Source: Myxococcus qinghaiensis
GTDB lineage: Bacteria; Myxococcota; Myxococcia; Myxococcales; Myxococcaceae
Length of the DNA stretch: 64,000 bases
Reading direction: 5' to 3'
NCBI RefSeq assembly: GCF_024198215.1
Contig: NZ_JAKCFA010000002.1
Span: 372,001 to 436,000, forward strand
Positions 46,532-54,769 of the stretch are shown piece after piece (within the stretch, counting starts at the first letter, position 1; every line of letters begins with the position of its first letter). The position numbers were made by a program, and so were the translations under genes. Below the pieces are notes generated by a model that was not told the DNA's origin, did not search any database, and saw only the letters and a program-made list of their open reading frames with translations.

Positions 46532-47748
46532 GTCGCCACCCCCACGTCCGGAGGCGGCACGGGCTGCACGCGGGCCGAAGGCGTGGTGACCTGGCGGAAG
46601 GCCTGCCCCGCCAGCAGCTCATTCACCACCGCCCCCACCACCACCACGTCCAGCACGCGGCGAGACAGTCCGCCCGGAACCAGGAGCTGGTACTCGGCGA
46701 CCAGACACAGCGCGAGGCCCCCTTGGGCGATCAGCGCGTAGCCCACCCGAGGCGGCAGCTCCAACACCCCCCGGGCGAAGCGCTGCGCCAGCGTGCCACC
46801 CACCACCTTCCCCAGGAAGCGAAGTCCCACGAAGCCCGGCACTAGCGCCCACGCCGCCCAGTCGCGCGTGTACACGCCGCAGCCGACCAGGAACACCAGC
46901 ACCAGGAACACCGGCCGCTCCACCCGGCCCAGCGCCCGCGCCACCCGCTCCGTGGTGCGCCCTCCCACCAGCGCCAGCGTCGCCCCGCACGCCACGCCCG
47001 CCAGCAGCGCGGACACCCTCAGGTACGCCGCCGCGCCGCCCACCAGCGCCACCATCCCCAGCGTCACCGTCGTCAGCTCCGCGGGGTCCTTCAGCGCGTG
47101 GGTGAGGAACGCCAGCAGCGCGCCACACAGGATGCCCAGCAGCACCGCCAGGCACACCAGCCCCAGCCCCTCGCCCGCGGTGGGCGCCGCGCCCAGGAGC
47201 AGCGCCAGGGCCAGCACCACCAGCCCCACCGCGTCATCCAGCATCGTCAGCAGCGCCACGCCCAGGCCTCGCGCGCGGTCCATCCGCCCACCCCGGTACG
47301 CCAGCACCGCGAAGTGTCCCGAGGACAGACTCGCCGCCGCGCCCAGGAGCGACGCGGCCCCCACGGCCGCATGCCACGACGGCCGCGACGTCAACAGCAG
47401 GGGCACGAACAACGGCACCGCCACGAAGAGGAACGCCGTCCCCGCGTGCGCCAGCGCCGCTGAATACACCGGCCGGGGCAACAGCCGCAGCAGCCGGGGC
47501 TCCAGGTTCAACCCCAGGATGACACCCGCGGTGCCCAGCCCCAACGCCATCGCCGGCCGCAGGAGGTACAGGTCCTCCACGGACAACACCCCCACCACCG
47601 ACGGGCCCAGCACCACGCCGAAGAGCAGGAACAAGAAGCCCCCCGCCGCCAGCCGCGCCAGCGCCGGGAAGCGCGCTGGATCCAACGCCGGACTCGAGGC
47701 GAGCAGGGACAGCGCCGCGATGGCGAGGAAGACGAGCAGCGCTTGCAC
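46528..47748 (-). CDS. CPA-type cation:proton antiporter, first of a pair
   Basis: 406 residues from GTG 47748, about twelve helices. Features: LAAGGFLFLLFGVVLGPSVV near the N-terminus, LGTAGVILGLNLEPRLLRLL (TM4 region), SLLGAAASLSSGHFAVLAYR, and TMLDDAVGLVVLALALLLG with a pair of Asp residues in the membrane, the usual ion-binding site. It diverges considerably from the second antiporter, so the two may form a heterodimer or handle different cations. The gene lies 32 bp downstream of the PII-like gene. Confidence 0.8.
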   Translation of the reverse strand: MQALLVFLAIAALSLLASSPALDPARFPALARLAAGGFLFLLFGVVLGPSVVGVLSVEDLYLLRPAMALGLGTAGVILGLNLEPRLLRLLPRPVYSAALAHAGTAFLFVAVPLFVPLLLTSRPSWHAAVGAASLLGAAASLSSGHFAVLAYRGGRMDRARGLGVALLTMLDDAVGLVVLALALLLGAAPTAGEGLGLVCLAVLLGILCGALLAFLTHALKDPAELTTVTLGMVALVGGAAAYLRVSALLAGVACGATLALVGGRTTERVARALGRVERPVFLVLVFLVGCGVYTRDWAAWALVPGFVGLRFLGKVVGGTLAQRFARGVLELPPRVGYALIAQGGLALCLVAEYQLLVPGGLSRRVLDVVVVGAVVNELLAGQAFRQVTTPSARVQPVPPPDVGVAT

Positions 47749-47780
47749 GAGGGTTGCTTACACCGGCCCCACCCCTCGCG

Positions 47781-48119
47781 TCACGAGCGGCGGTGCGTCG
47801 GCGCGGCGATCACCGGCAGGGCAACCAGGCGGCCCATGGGTGGATCGTCCGCATCCATCTCCAGTTGCACACGTTGAATCATCCGCTCCATCTCCTCGGC
47901 GGAGACGGCGGGCAACATGCTCACCAGCAACACGCGGTCTTCGTCCGCGCCCAGGGCCAGACTCCTCAGCCCCGCGAACACGGGCACCTCGGCGGACAGC
48001 GCCGCCGCCGCGCTCCGAGCTCGGACCACCAGCGGCTCCGGGATGCCAAACTCCCGGAGCCGACGGATGGCTCGCTCGGTCCCTTCCATCTGCTCGAGGA
48101 ACGTGATGACCAGGTACAC
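47781..48119 (-). CDS. PII-like (GlnB/CutA-fold) regulatory protein
   Basis: 112 residues from GTG 48119. The order of elements follows the ferredoxin-like PII fold: strand MYLVITFLEQMEG, helix ERAIRRLREFGIP, strand LVVRAR, the loop SAEVPVFAGLRSLA (equivalent to the T-loop/B-loop region), strand DRVLLVSML, helix EEMERMIQRVQLEM, and a final strand RLVALPVIA. The glutamine-sensing PII motifs are absent, so it is a divergent PII-like sensor. It is the first gene of a unit with two antiporters and probably gates or regulates them, perhaps by a nucleotide; this is inference. Confidence 0.55.
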   Translation of the reverse strand: MYLVITFLEQMEGTERAIRRLREFGIPEPLVVRARSAAAALSAEVPVFAGLRSLALGADEDRVLLVSMLPAVSAEEMERMIQRVQLEMDADDPPMGRLVALPVIAAPTHRRS

Positions 48120-48156
48120 GCGGCCGTCTTACCGGGTCCGCGCGCCAGGCGCCACG

Positions 48157-48621
48157 CTACTCGTTCTGGCCGGGGCCCGCCGTCTCACCGGAAGGAGCCG
48201 CCGGAGTCGTCGGGGTCGACGGGGCCGCTCCCTCTTGCGCCGGTGCAGCCGCGCCTTCCTGGGCCGCCATCGCCGCACGAGCCGCGCGCTTGCCCTCTTC
48301 GATGAGCTTCTTCACCTTCTGCCCACCCTTGCGGCCAATCTCCTCGTAGAAGTTCGGCCCGCGGGTGGCCTTGACGCGGTCACCCCCCTTCTTGCCGATC
48401 TCCTCGTAGAACTTCGCGCCGCGCTCGGCCTTGACCGTCTCACCGCCCTTGCGGCCGATCTCCTCGTAGAAGGAGCGACCCCGCTCGGCCTTCACCGTGG
48501 CTCCGCCCTTGCGACCGATGGTCTCGTAGAACTCGCGACCCCGCTCGTTTCGGACCGTCTCGCCACCCTTACGTCCCGCCTCGGCCACCGTCATGCTGCC
48601 CTTGTTGTCTTTGTCCGACAT
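48157..48621 (-). CDS. KGG-repeat hydrophilic stress protein (GsiB/Em-like)
   Basis: 154 residues; ATG 48621 follows GGAGAGGG at good distance. Five KGG-containing units with a 20-residue period run from residue 10 to about 110: G-R-K-G-G-E-T-V-x-x-E-R-G-x-x-F-Y-E-E-I, the last one cut short. This is the KGG/LEA_5 pattern of Bacillus GsiB and plant Em proteins, made in stress and thought to protect against desiccation or aggregation. The C-terminal 45 residues are Ala/Pro-rich and disordered. There is no signal peptide, so it is cytoplasmic. It sits alone, next to the PII-like gene. Confidence 0.85.
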   Translation of the reverse strand: MSDKDNKGSMTVAEAGRKGGETVRNERGREFYETIGRKGGATVKAERGRSFYEEIGRKGGETVKAERGAKFYEEIGKKGGDRVKATRGPNFYEEIGRKGGQKVKKLIEEGKRAARAAMAAQEGAAAPAQEGAAPSTPTTPAAPSGETAGPGQNE

Positions 48622-48935
48622 TGCGCCCTCTCCTCTCTTTGGCTGCCTGCCCCCATCCCGCGCCTCGATGCCCCTTGCCTGAAACCTTGGGACGGAAGCG
48701 CCCCGATGCAAGCAAGCTCCGTACACCGCCAGCCGTTCTCGCCTGACCCACCACACCAAAACCCCAATGATTCCGTGCGGTTGCTCAAGCTCGCCCTGCT
48801 TACTTTCCGTGCGGAGGCATGCCCGGCAGGACGCTCTCTTGTTGAAAACAATTCCCTCTGCATTGCCGATTCCCGGACCGGCACTCACCTTCATGCCCGC
48901 GGCGCGCGCTCAATGGCGCCCGAGGGAGGCGTTGC
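48622..48935. other. 314-bp divergent promoter region
   Basis: It separates the KGG-repeat gene (minus) and the TVP38 gene (plus) and should hold both promoters. No open frame with a credible start, no clear palindrome and no RNA fold stood out. A stretch near 48835-48870 is locally AT-rich compared with its surroundings and is the best place for a plus-strand promoter. Confidence 0.35.
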
Positions 48936-49709
48936 GTGGCGCAGGTGGCGAAGACATGGCTCCGAGTCCTGGCACCGATGCTTGTGTCCGTCGGTGGACT
49001 GCTGACGCTCCGTCTGCTCGGACCGGACTTCATTGATCAGCGCTACATCGCGGATCTGCTGTCCCCTCTGGGTAAAGCAGCGCCCCTGGCCTACATCGCG
49101 TTCCTGGCCGTGCGGCCCCTGACATTGTTGCCGGGGCAGCTGTTGACCGCCGTGGGCGGAATGATGTTCGGAACGCTTGCAGCGACCCTCTATTCACTAA
49201 CGGGCAGCTTCCTGTCTGCCATGTTGCTCTTCGCGCTGGCACGCAAGCTGGGGACTCGGCCAATGAAGCGCCTGGCTGGAGGCAAATATCCGGCGCTGGT
49301 ACGCGCGGCGAAGCGCCATGACTTCCTTTTCTCGCTCATGGCGTGCATCAACCCGCTGTGTCCCACCGACGTCATGCTGGTGGCGGCCGCGGCGAGCGGG
49401 GCGCGCTTCTGGCCCACCGTCGCCGGCGTGATGTTGGGCACCATTCCCGGAACCTTTCTCACCGCGCAGTTCGGCAGTGGACTGGCCCAGGGGCGCACGG
49501 TGATGACCGCGGTGTCCGCCGCCGGTCTCGTCGTCTCGCTGGTGCTGGGCGTCATCGTCGGTCGTCGTTTCTACAAGGAGCTCACCGAGGAACCGGAGCC
49601 CTCGTCACCTGAATCAGATGCGCGGGATGACACAACGGTTCCAAACCTGGCGGGCTCGACGATGCCGTCCAGCCCTCCCAAGAGCAGCGGGGTCCCCGCC
49701 ACCTGGTGA
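48936..49709 (+). CDS. TVP38/TMEM64 (VTT domain) membrane protein
   Basis: 257 residues from GTG 48936 with GGGAGG upstream. Five to six hydrophobic segments. The VTT/SNARE-associated domain is recognisable: PLTLLPGQLLTAVGGMMFGT (re-entrant G-rich motif), SLTGSFLSAMLLFALARKLG, and NPLCPTDVMLVAAAASGARF with IPGTFLTAQFGSGL later. Members of this family (DedA, TMEM41/64) are linked to lipid scrambling or membrane homeostasis. The C-terminal 45 residues are disordered. Confidence 0.82.
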   Translation: MAQVAKTWLRVLAPMLVSVGGLLTLRLLGPDFIDQRYIADLLSPLGKAAPLAYIAFLAVRPLTLLPGQLLTAVGGMMFGTLAATLYSLTGSFLSAMLLFALARKLGTRPMKRLAGGKYPALVRAAKRHDFLFSLMACINPLCPTDVMLVAAAASGARFWPTVAGVMLGTIPGTFLTAQFGSGLAQGRTVMTAVSAAGLVVSLVLGVIVGRRFYKELTEEPEPSSPESDARDDTTVPNLAGSTMPSSPPKSSGVPATW

Positions 49710-49753
49710 GGCCCGCAACGCGGACACCCGCGAGGCATCCCAGGTTCCCTTTG

Positions 49754-50656
49754 CTATGTCGGCTCACCCGCGCGCAGCTCGTCGGACAAGAGCCGCAGCA
49801 GGGCGCGGACGCGAGGCACGGACTGGCGTCCCGGAAGGCACAGCGCATGGACCGGCGGACCTTCCGCCGCGTGGTCCGCGAGCACCTCCACCAGCCGCCC
49901 TTCACGCACGCGCGCATCGAGCATGAAGTCGAGCACCTGGCACAACCCCGCACCCGCCGCGGCCAGCTCCAGCAGCGCGGGGCCGTGATCCACGTCCATG
50001 GCAGGGGCGGTCCGCAGCGGCTCGGCCGCCCCGCCGGGCTCGCGTCGGAACGTCCACGTTCGCGAGAGGCCCCGAGGGTCCACGAACTTCAGACAGACAT
50101 GACGCTCCAACTCGGCCGGACGCACGGGGGTGCCATGGCGCGCCAGGTACGCGGGTGAGCCGAGCGTCACCCAGCGCGTGCTCAAGAGCCGCCGCGCCAC
50201 GAGGCTGGAGTCCTCCAACACGCCCACGCGCAGGGCGACGTCGATGTTCTCGTCCACCATGCGGCTGAAGCGATCACTCAGCCGCGCGTGCACGGTGAGC
50301 TGCGGGTAGCGCGTCTGCAGGCGCGCCAGGGGCGGCAGGACGACGGGCCCCAGGATGTAGGGCAGCGTCACGGTGAGCGGCCCCTTGGGCGCGCGCTGCG
50401 CCTGGGACACCGTCTCCCGCGCGGCCTTCATTTGAGCCACCGCCTCGCGCGCCCGCTCCAGGAAGGCCTCGCCCTCGGACGTCAGCGCCACCTGCCGCGA
50501 GGTGCGCTCCAGCAGCCGCGCGCCCACGTCCTCCTCCAGCTTGCGCACCGCCTTGCTCACCGCCGCCGTGGTGACGCCGAGCCGCGCCGCCGCCTTCCGG
50601 AAGCTGCGCTCCTCCGCCACGTGCACGAAGGGAATCACCCCTGCGAACAAATCCAT
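49754..50656 (-). CDS. LysR-family transcriptional regulator
   Basis: 300 residues; ATG 50656 (MDLFAGVIPFVHVAEERSF) is the natural start. The LysR winged helix covers 1-65: AARLGVTTAAVSKAVRKLEE is the recognition region and ARLLERTSRQVALTSEGEAF the wing. The effector domain is at 90-295. It is divergent from the F420-reductase-like gene with a 106-bp gap that contains a perfect palindrome, so that gene and itself are the likely targets. Confidence 0.92.
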   Translation of the reverse strand: MDLFAGVIPFVHVAEERSFRKAAARLGVTTAAVSKAVRKLEEDVGARLLERTSRQVALTSEGEAFLERAREAVAQMKAARETVSQAQRAPKGPLTVTLPYILGPVVLPPLARLQTRYPQLTVHARLSDRFSRMVDENIDVALRVGVLEDSSLVARRLLSTRWVTLGSPAYLARHGTPVRPAELERHVCLKFVDPRGLSRTWTFRREPGGAAEPLRTAPAMDVDHGPALLELAAAGAGLCQVLDFMLDARVREGRLVEVLADHAAEGPPVHALCLPGRQSVPRVRALLRLLSDELRAGEPT

Positions 50657-50665
50657 GGGCCCATT

Positions 50666-50682
50666 GTCAACCTGGAGTTGAC
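50666..50682. promoter_or_regulatory. LysR-type operator palindrome
   Basis: GTCAAC, five bases, GTTGAC: perfect 6-bp arms, ten bases upstream of the LysR gene start (minus) and about 80 bases upstream of the reductase start (plus). A third, looser half-site (GTTCAAC) lies just beyond at 50686-50692. Position and symmetry fit an auto-regulatory site for the LysR protein. Confidence 0.5.
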
Positions 50683-50762
50683 GATGGTTCAACCTCCGCG
50701 TGCTCGATGCGCCCGGGGTTGACGGTTAGGGTTGCACCATCCACGAAGCACGAAAGGTCGTC

Positions 50763-51413
50763 ATGAAGATCGCAATCCTCGGCACGGGAGTGGTGGGCGA
50801 GACGCTGGGATCCAAGCTGGTGAGCCTGGGCCACGAGGTGCGCATGGGCTCGCGCACCGCGAACCACGAGAAGGCGGTGGCCTGGACGCGGAAGGCCGGG
50901 CCACTCGCATCCCAGGGCACGTTCGCCGACGCCGCGGCCTTCGCGGAGCTGCTCTTCAACTGCACGCTGGGCACCGCCTCCGTCGACGCGGTGAAGTCCG
51001 CCGGGGTGGAGAACCTGCGCGGCAAGGTGCTGGTGGATGTCTCCAATCCGCTCGACTTCTCGAAGGGCTTTCCTCCCACCCTCTCCGTCACCAACACGGA
51101 CTCGCTGGGCGAGCAGCTCCAGCGCGCGGTGCCGGAGCTCAAGGTGGTGAAGGCGCTCAACACCATGACGGCCAGCATCATGGTCTCCCCGTCGAGCCTT
51201 CCCGCGCCTCACGACGTCTTCGTCTGCGGCGATGACGCGGGAGCGAAGAAGCTGGTGACGTCGCTGCTCACCGAGGGGTTCGGCTGGAAGCGGGTGCTCG
51301 ACGTGGGCGACATCACCGCGTCCCGGGGCCTGGAGGGACTGCTTCCGCTCGTCCTCCGGCTCTACCAGTCGTTCGGCGACTTCGACTTCAACCTTCACGT
51401 CGTCCGCAAGTGA
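50763..51413 (+). CDS. F420H2:NADP+ oxidoreductase-like NAD(P)-binding protein
   Basis: 216 residues, AAAGG six bases before ATG 50763. Rossmann domain starting MKIAILGTGVVGETLGSKLV (GxGxxG), followed by MGSRT with the Arg expected for NADP preference. VDVSNPLDFSKG and VVKALNTMTASIM are typical of the F420_oxidored/NADP-oxidoreductase coenzyme F420-dependent group. Whether it uses F420, a flavin or another partner cannot be read. It is divergent from and probably controlled by the LysR gene. Confidence 0.82.
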   Translation: MKIAILGTGVVGETLGSKLVSLGHEVRMGSRTANHEKAVAWTRKAGPLASQGTFADAAAFAELLFNCTLGTASVDAVKSAGVENLRGKVLVDVSNPLDFSKGFPPTLSVTNTDSLGEQLQRAVPELKVVKALNTMTASIMVSPSSLPAPHDVFVCGDDAGAKKLVTSLLTEGFGWKRVLDVGDITASRGLEGLLPLVLRLYQSFGDFDFNLHVVRK

Positions 51414-51428
51414 GTCTCGCGGCGATGG

Positions 51429-51463
51429 CCGGGAGGCCGCGCTGAGTCTTCACGGCCTCCCGG
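51429..51463. terminator. Bidirectional hairpin between convergent genes
   Basis: Perfect 11-bp stem (CCGGGAGGCCG at 51429-51439 with its complement at 51453-51463) and a 13-base loop, in the 66-bp gap between the reductase-like gene and the convergent lipoprotein gene. Confidence 0.65.
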
Positions 51464-51479
51464 TGGTGACGACGCGACG

Positions 51480-52691
51480 TCAGTCCCAGCGGCTGGTGAG
51501 CTTCACGGACCACTCGCGCAGCGTGCCGCTCCCCACCCCCGCGGGGTTGGAGATGTGCAGCTTCCACTTCCCGTTGATGGTGCCATCGCGGGGGATGCCG
51601 CGCGTCACCGGGATGCGGGACGGGGGCCTGCCTTCGGTGGGCCCGTTCCACAGCAGGGCCGTCTCACCACCCGGGTCCTCCAGCGTCAGCACGAGGTTGG
51701 ACGACGAGGAGTGCAGCAGGTCCAGCACCACGGTGATGTCCTCGGGCACGGTGGCGAGGCCCACCACGCCGACCACCGATACCAGCTGCACCGTCGAGCC
51801 AGGCAGCGCCAGGTCCGAGTAGTTCGTGAAGGTGCCCGCCATCCAGGCCGGACGGCAGATGCCCTCGGGCGAGCCGGACTCGGAGCCCGAGCACACCAGG
51901 CCCGTCTGGCACGGACGCATCACGGAGCAGCTGTCGCTGTCTCCCGGAATCGGCAGGTTGCTCCGGCAGCGGCCGTAGGCGATGGGGCCGCCGAACGCCC
52001 GGCCCTCACACGACAGGCCGGCCTGACACGTCGCCGGGCCCGTACAGGGGTCACCGTCCGGAGCCAGGGCGACATGGTTCTTGAGCGCCTGGAGCGCGGC
52101 GCCGTTCATGAACGCCAGCCGCGACAGCTCCACGATGTGGTCGATGCGACGGGCGGCGACAATGGCCTGCGCCTGGTTCGCGCTCAGCCCCACGGTGCTC
52201 TGGAGGGCGGCCTGGCTCACGGTGTTCGCCGCTGCCACGACGCGCCGGGCCTCGGCGAGGTTGAAGGCGACGCCGTGGAAGACGCCCACCTGCTCGTCCA
52301 GGGGCATCTCCACGCGGCCCGTCGCGCGGACATACCCTTCCAGCGTGGCCAGCGCGGCCGGCCCCACCTGGGGAATCGCATCCACCTGGTCGATGGAGAC
52401 GTAGTGGCGGTCATCCGCCGTGAACTCAATGCCATCCGGACCGTTGCGGTCCGCGATGATGGCCTGCGCGGTGAGCGCGTTGAGCGGCACCTCGAAGTCC
52501 AGCACCGCCAGCGTCGTGGAGCGGCTGTTGAGGAACGCCAGCACGCCGGTGGACGCGGGGGTGCCCGTCGCGAGGGCCTGCGCCTGCGTCGTCATGACGG
52601 CGGCGGGCGCGGTCTCCTCGGAAGCAACACCACAGCTCAACATCAGGGGAAGAACGGAAAGCGGTAGATACCGCATCAAGTTGGAGGTCAT
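51480..52691 (-). CDS. Lipoprotein with helix-hairpin-helix repeats and a C-terminal P-domain-like module
   Basis: 403 residues; ATG 52691 follows AGGGGGC. Lipobox MLSC at about residue 20. Two helix-hairpin-helix-like units follow (VDAIPQVGPAALATLEGYVR and GLSANQAQAIVAARRIDHIV), a Cys-rich middle (about 210-270, eight cysteines, CTGPATCQAGLSCEG, CSVMRPCQTGLVCSG), and a C-terminal domain with features of the proprotein convertase P domain (DITVVLDLLHSSSSNLVLTL, NGKWKLHISNPAGVGSGTL, WSVKLT). The mix of DNA-binding-like HhH and surface domains is unusual. It is probably outer-membrane bound. Confidence 0.68.
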   Translation of the reverse strand: MTSNLMRYLPLSVLPLMLSCGVASEETAPAAVMTTQAQALATGTPASTGVLAFLNSRSTTLAVLDFEVPLNALTAQAIIADRNGPDGIEFTADDRHYVSIDQVDAIPQVGPAALATLEGYVRATGRVEMPLDEQVGVFHGVAFNLAEARRVVAAANTVSQAALQSTVGLSANQAQAIVAARRIDHIVELSRLAFMNGAALQALKNHVALAPDGDPCTGPATCQAGLSCEGRAFGGPIAYGRCRSNLPIPGDSDSCSVMRPCQTGLVCSGSESGSPEGICRPAWMAGTFTNYSDLALPGSTVQLVSVVGVVGLATVPEDITVVLDLLHSSSSNLVLTLEDPGGETALLWNGPTEGRPPSRIPVTRGIPRDGTINGKWKLHISNPAGVGSGTLREWSVKLTSRWD

Positions 52692-52741
52692 GAGCCCCCT
52701 GTACTCCAGGACTCCGACACTGTGTCCAACAGAGACGTCAC

Positions 52742-52763
52742 AAACGCCCCGTCCGGGGTGTTT
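52742..52763. terminator. Hairpin with T tract
   Basis: AAACGCCCC, a 4-base loop, GGGGTGTTT, then further T residues on the plus strand. On the minus strand the stem keeps one mismatch and ends in TTTG. Its position directly after the stop codon of the minus-strand membrane-protein gene (52765-53577) suggests it ends that transcript. Confidence 0.55.
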
Positions 52764-52764
52764 T

Positions 52765-53577
52765 TCAGCGGGATTTCAGCAGGGTGGCCGAGATGAAGGC
52801 ACCCACGGCGGGAAGGAACGTGACGAGGGCCGGCCAGAGGCCGACCGGGAGCTGAAGGACGGCCACCAACGTCCCGAGCGCGAAGAGCGAAAGAAAGACG
52901 CGGCGAGCCAGCACCCGGCCCGTGGGCCCACGCGCGAACGCCGCGGTGAAGAGGAACGCGGCGGCGCCCGCGAGGAACTGATAGCCCAGCACCCCGAGGA
53001 CCCACTGCTCCATCAGGCTCACATAGCCATCGAACCAGCCCGGCTCCGGTTGAGCCACTCCGGCGAGCACATCCGGGTCAATCAACAGCGCGTTGCGACT
53101 CGCGTAGAAATGGGCATCGGCCCCCATGGTGATGGCCGCGATCTGCACGATGACCACCACGAACAGCGTCATCAAGATGCTGAGCCACGGCACCCGGGTG
53201 CCTTCGCGTTCCCAGCGGCGCAAGGCCTCCAGGTGCTGGGGGTCGACCTGGAGCGCGCTCGGATAGCCCAGGTCCAGCAAGGCCTTCGTGGCGGCGATGC
53301 GCGCGGGCATCTTCTCCGTGCCCAACCCCTCCAACGCGCCTTCATCCACGAGCCTTCGCAACAGCGCGGCGCTCGCCTCCTGCTGGGGCTCCGAGGGAAG
53401 TCGAAGCAGGAGCGCGTTGAGCTCCTCTCCCAGCCGTGCCCGCTCCTCCTCGGAGGCGGACAGGACCCGGGGAATCAGCGCCTCGATGCGCCCGATGGAC
53501 GAGGCGTCCTCGTGCCCGATGGACGCGGAGTGCTCCGCGCCAGGAGGCGCCTGTACCGTCCGCTGAAGCTCGCCCAC
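52765..53577 (-). CDS. Membrane protein of unknown function with soluble N-terminal region
   Basis: 270 residues from GTG 53577. The N-terminal 125 residues are soluble and helical (RIEALIPRVLSASEEERARL; LDLGYPSALQVDPQHLEAL). Four hydrophobic segments follow: ILMTLFVVVIVQIAAITMG, a loop of about 45 residues, then WVLGVLGYQFLAGAAAFLFT, VFLSLFALGTLVAVLQL and a final ALVTFLPAVGAFIS. The N-terminal LDLGYPSALQVDP segment resembles the start of other myxobacterial proteins of unknown function. No family is recognised. There is no partner gene on the same strand closer than the lipoprotein downstream. Confidence 0.6.
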   Translation of the reverse strand: MGELQRTVQAPPGAEHSASIGHEDASSIGRIEALIPRVLSASEEERARLGEELNALLLRLPSEPQQEASAALLRRLVDEGALEGLGTEKMPARIAATKALLDLGYPSALQVDPQHLEALRRWEREGTRVPWLSILMTLFVVVIVQIAAITMGADAHFYASRNALLIDPDVLAGVAQPEPGWFDGYVSLMEQWVLGVLGYQFLAGAAAFLFTAAFARGPTGRVLARRVFLSLFALGTLVAVLQLPVGLWPALVTFLPAVGAFISATLLKSR

Positions 53578-53672
53578 CGTGTGCCTCCCGCGCCCGAGGA
53601 CTCCACGGCGCGGAAGCCATCGTAACGAGGAGCGCCCCGCCCGTCACACCCGGACGGCGACGACACGCTTCT

Positions 53673-54617
53673 TCACGAATGGAGGACAGGCGCCAGCTGC
53701 GCCGCGATGCGTGGAGGCATCCGCTCCCCGGGCCCCACGCCGGTGGGCCGCATGATGGCGCGCGCGCGGTCCTCTCCGTGGCGCATGCGCATGCGCGTCA
53801 TCTCCGGTGAGAAGTCGAGCGTGTCGCCCATGGGCGCCGTCGGCTCGATGACGGTGATGCGGCAATAGACGTACGGCTTGCCATCTGGAGCCAGCAGCGA
53901 GGTGCCCTGCTCATGGGCCTGCCTCACCATGTCGTTGATGCGGACGAACACGTCCACGTCGTTCATCAGGATTTCGTTGAGGGTGATGTCGGTGAGGCTG
54001 CGTCGGGCCACGTCCAGGATGTTGGAGGGGTAGCGCATCGGCTCGATGCGGGACGACGAGCAGGCGATGACGACAATCTCCGTGGGCGCATAGGCGAGCG
54101 CGTCACCGAGCGGCGTGACGTTGCGCAGGCCCCCGTCGACGATGGCGTGCTGCCCGATGGGCTCCCAGATGACGGGCATCGTCGCGCTCTGCCAGACGGC
54201 CGCGGTGAAGTCGCTCGCGTCGCTCGACACCACTTCGTACTGCCCCGAGGTGAGCGACACGCGGCCCACATGCGCGGGAATGGCGAAGGGCCGGCCGTCG
54301 AGGTTGCGCTCCACCAGGTCTCTCAGGGGCGTGTTGTCGTAGAACCCCAGCTTGTTGAGCAGTCCTATCCGGAGCGCGACGACGAGCCACGGGAACTTCC
54401 GGTAGATGTCCGACTCGCGGAGGTTCAACCAGAGGCTCGTGAGTCGCTCGTACTCGTGCTGGGCGATGACGGCGGCGTTCAGCGCGCCCACCGACACGCC
54501 GAAGACGCGCTCCCAGCGGAAGCCGTGCACCTCGCGCAGGACCTTCTCGGCGCCCACCTGGAAGGCGCCCTTGCCACCACCACCTGAGAGCACGAGCGTC
54601 GCGGGACGGTCCGTCAT
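53673..54617 (-). CDS. Patatin-like phospholipase
   Basis: 314 residues; ATG 54617 (MTDRPATLVLSGGGGKGAF) with GAGG seven bases upstream. It is a Ser-Asp dyad acyl hydrolase: GGGGKGAF oxyanion loop (residues 10-17), GVSVGALNAA with the nucleophile Ser, and IVDGGLRNVTPLG with the catalytic Asp-Gly-Gly. No signal peptide is seen, so it is cytoplasmic or exported by another route. Family members hydrolyse phospholipids or other acyl esters. Confidence 0.88.
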   Translation of the reverse strand: MTDRPATLVLSGGGGKGAFQVGAEKVLREVHGFRWERVFGVSVGALNAAVIAQHEYERLTSLWLNLRESDIYRKFPWLVVALRIGLLNKLGFYDNTPLRDLVERNLDGRPFAIPAHVGRVSLTSGQYEVVSSDASDFTAAVWQSATMPVIWEPIGQHAIVDGGLRNVTPLGDALAYAPTEIVVIACSSSRIEPMRYPSNILDVARRSLTDITLNEILMNDVDVFVRINDMVRQAHEQGTSLLAPDGKPYVYCRITVIEPTAPMGDTLDFSPEMTRMRMRHGEDRARAIMRPTGVGPGERMPPRIAAQLAPVLHS

Positions 54618-54769
54618 GGCATACCTCGCTGGGGGGAGAGCGCGAGCCGCACGGGGGGAAGCCCGCGCCCACGCATCAGCGGGAGGAGATACGCACGCGC
54701 CCTCCATTCCAGTATCGCCCTGGAGCCCGGGCCCGCTGTCCAGCGGTGGGCCCTGGACTCGCACGCGAT

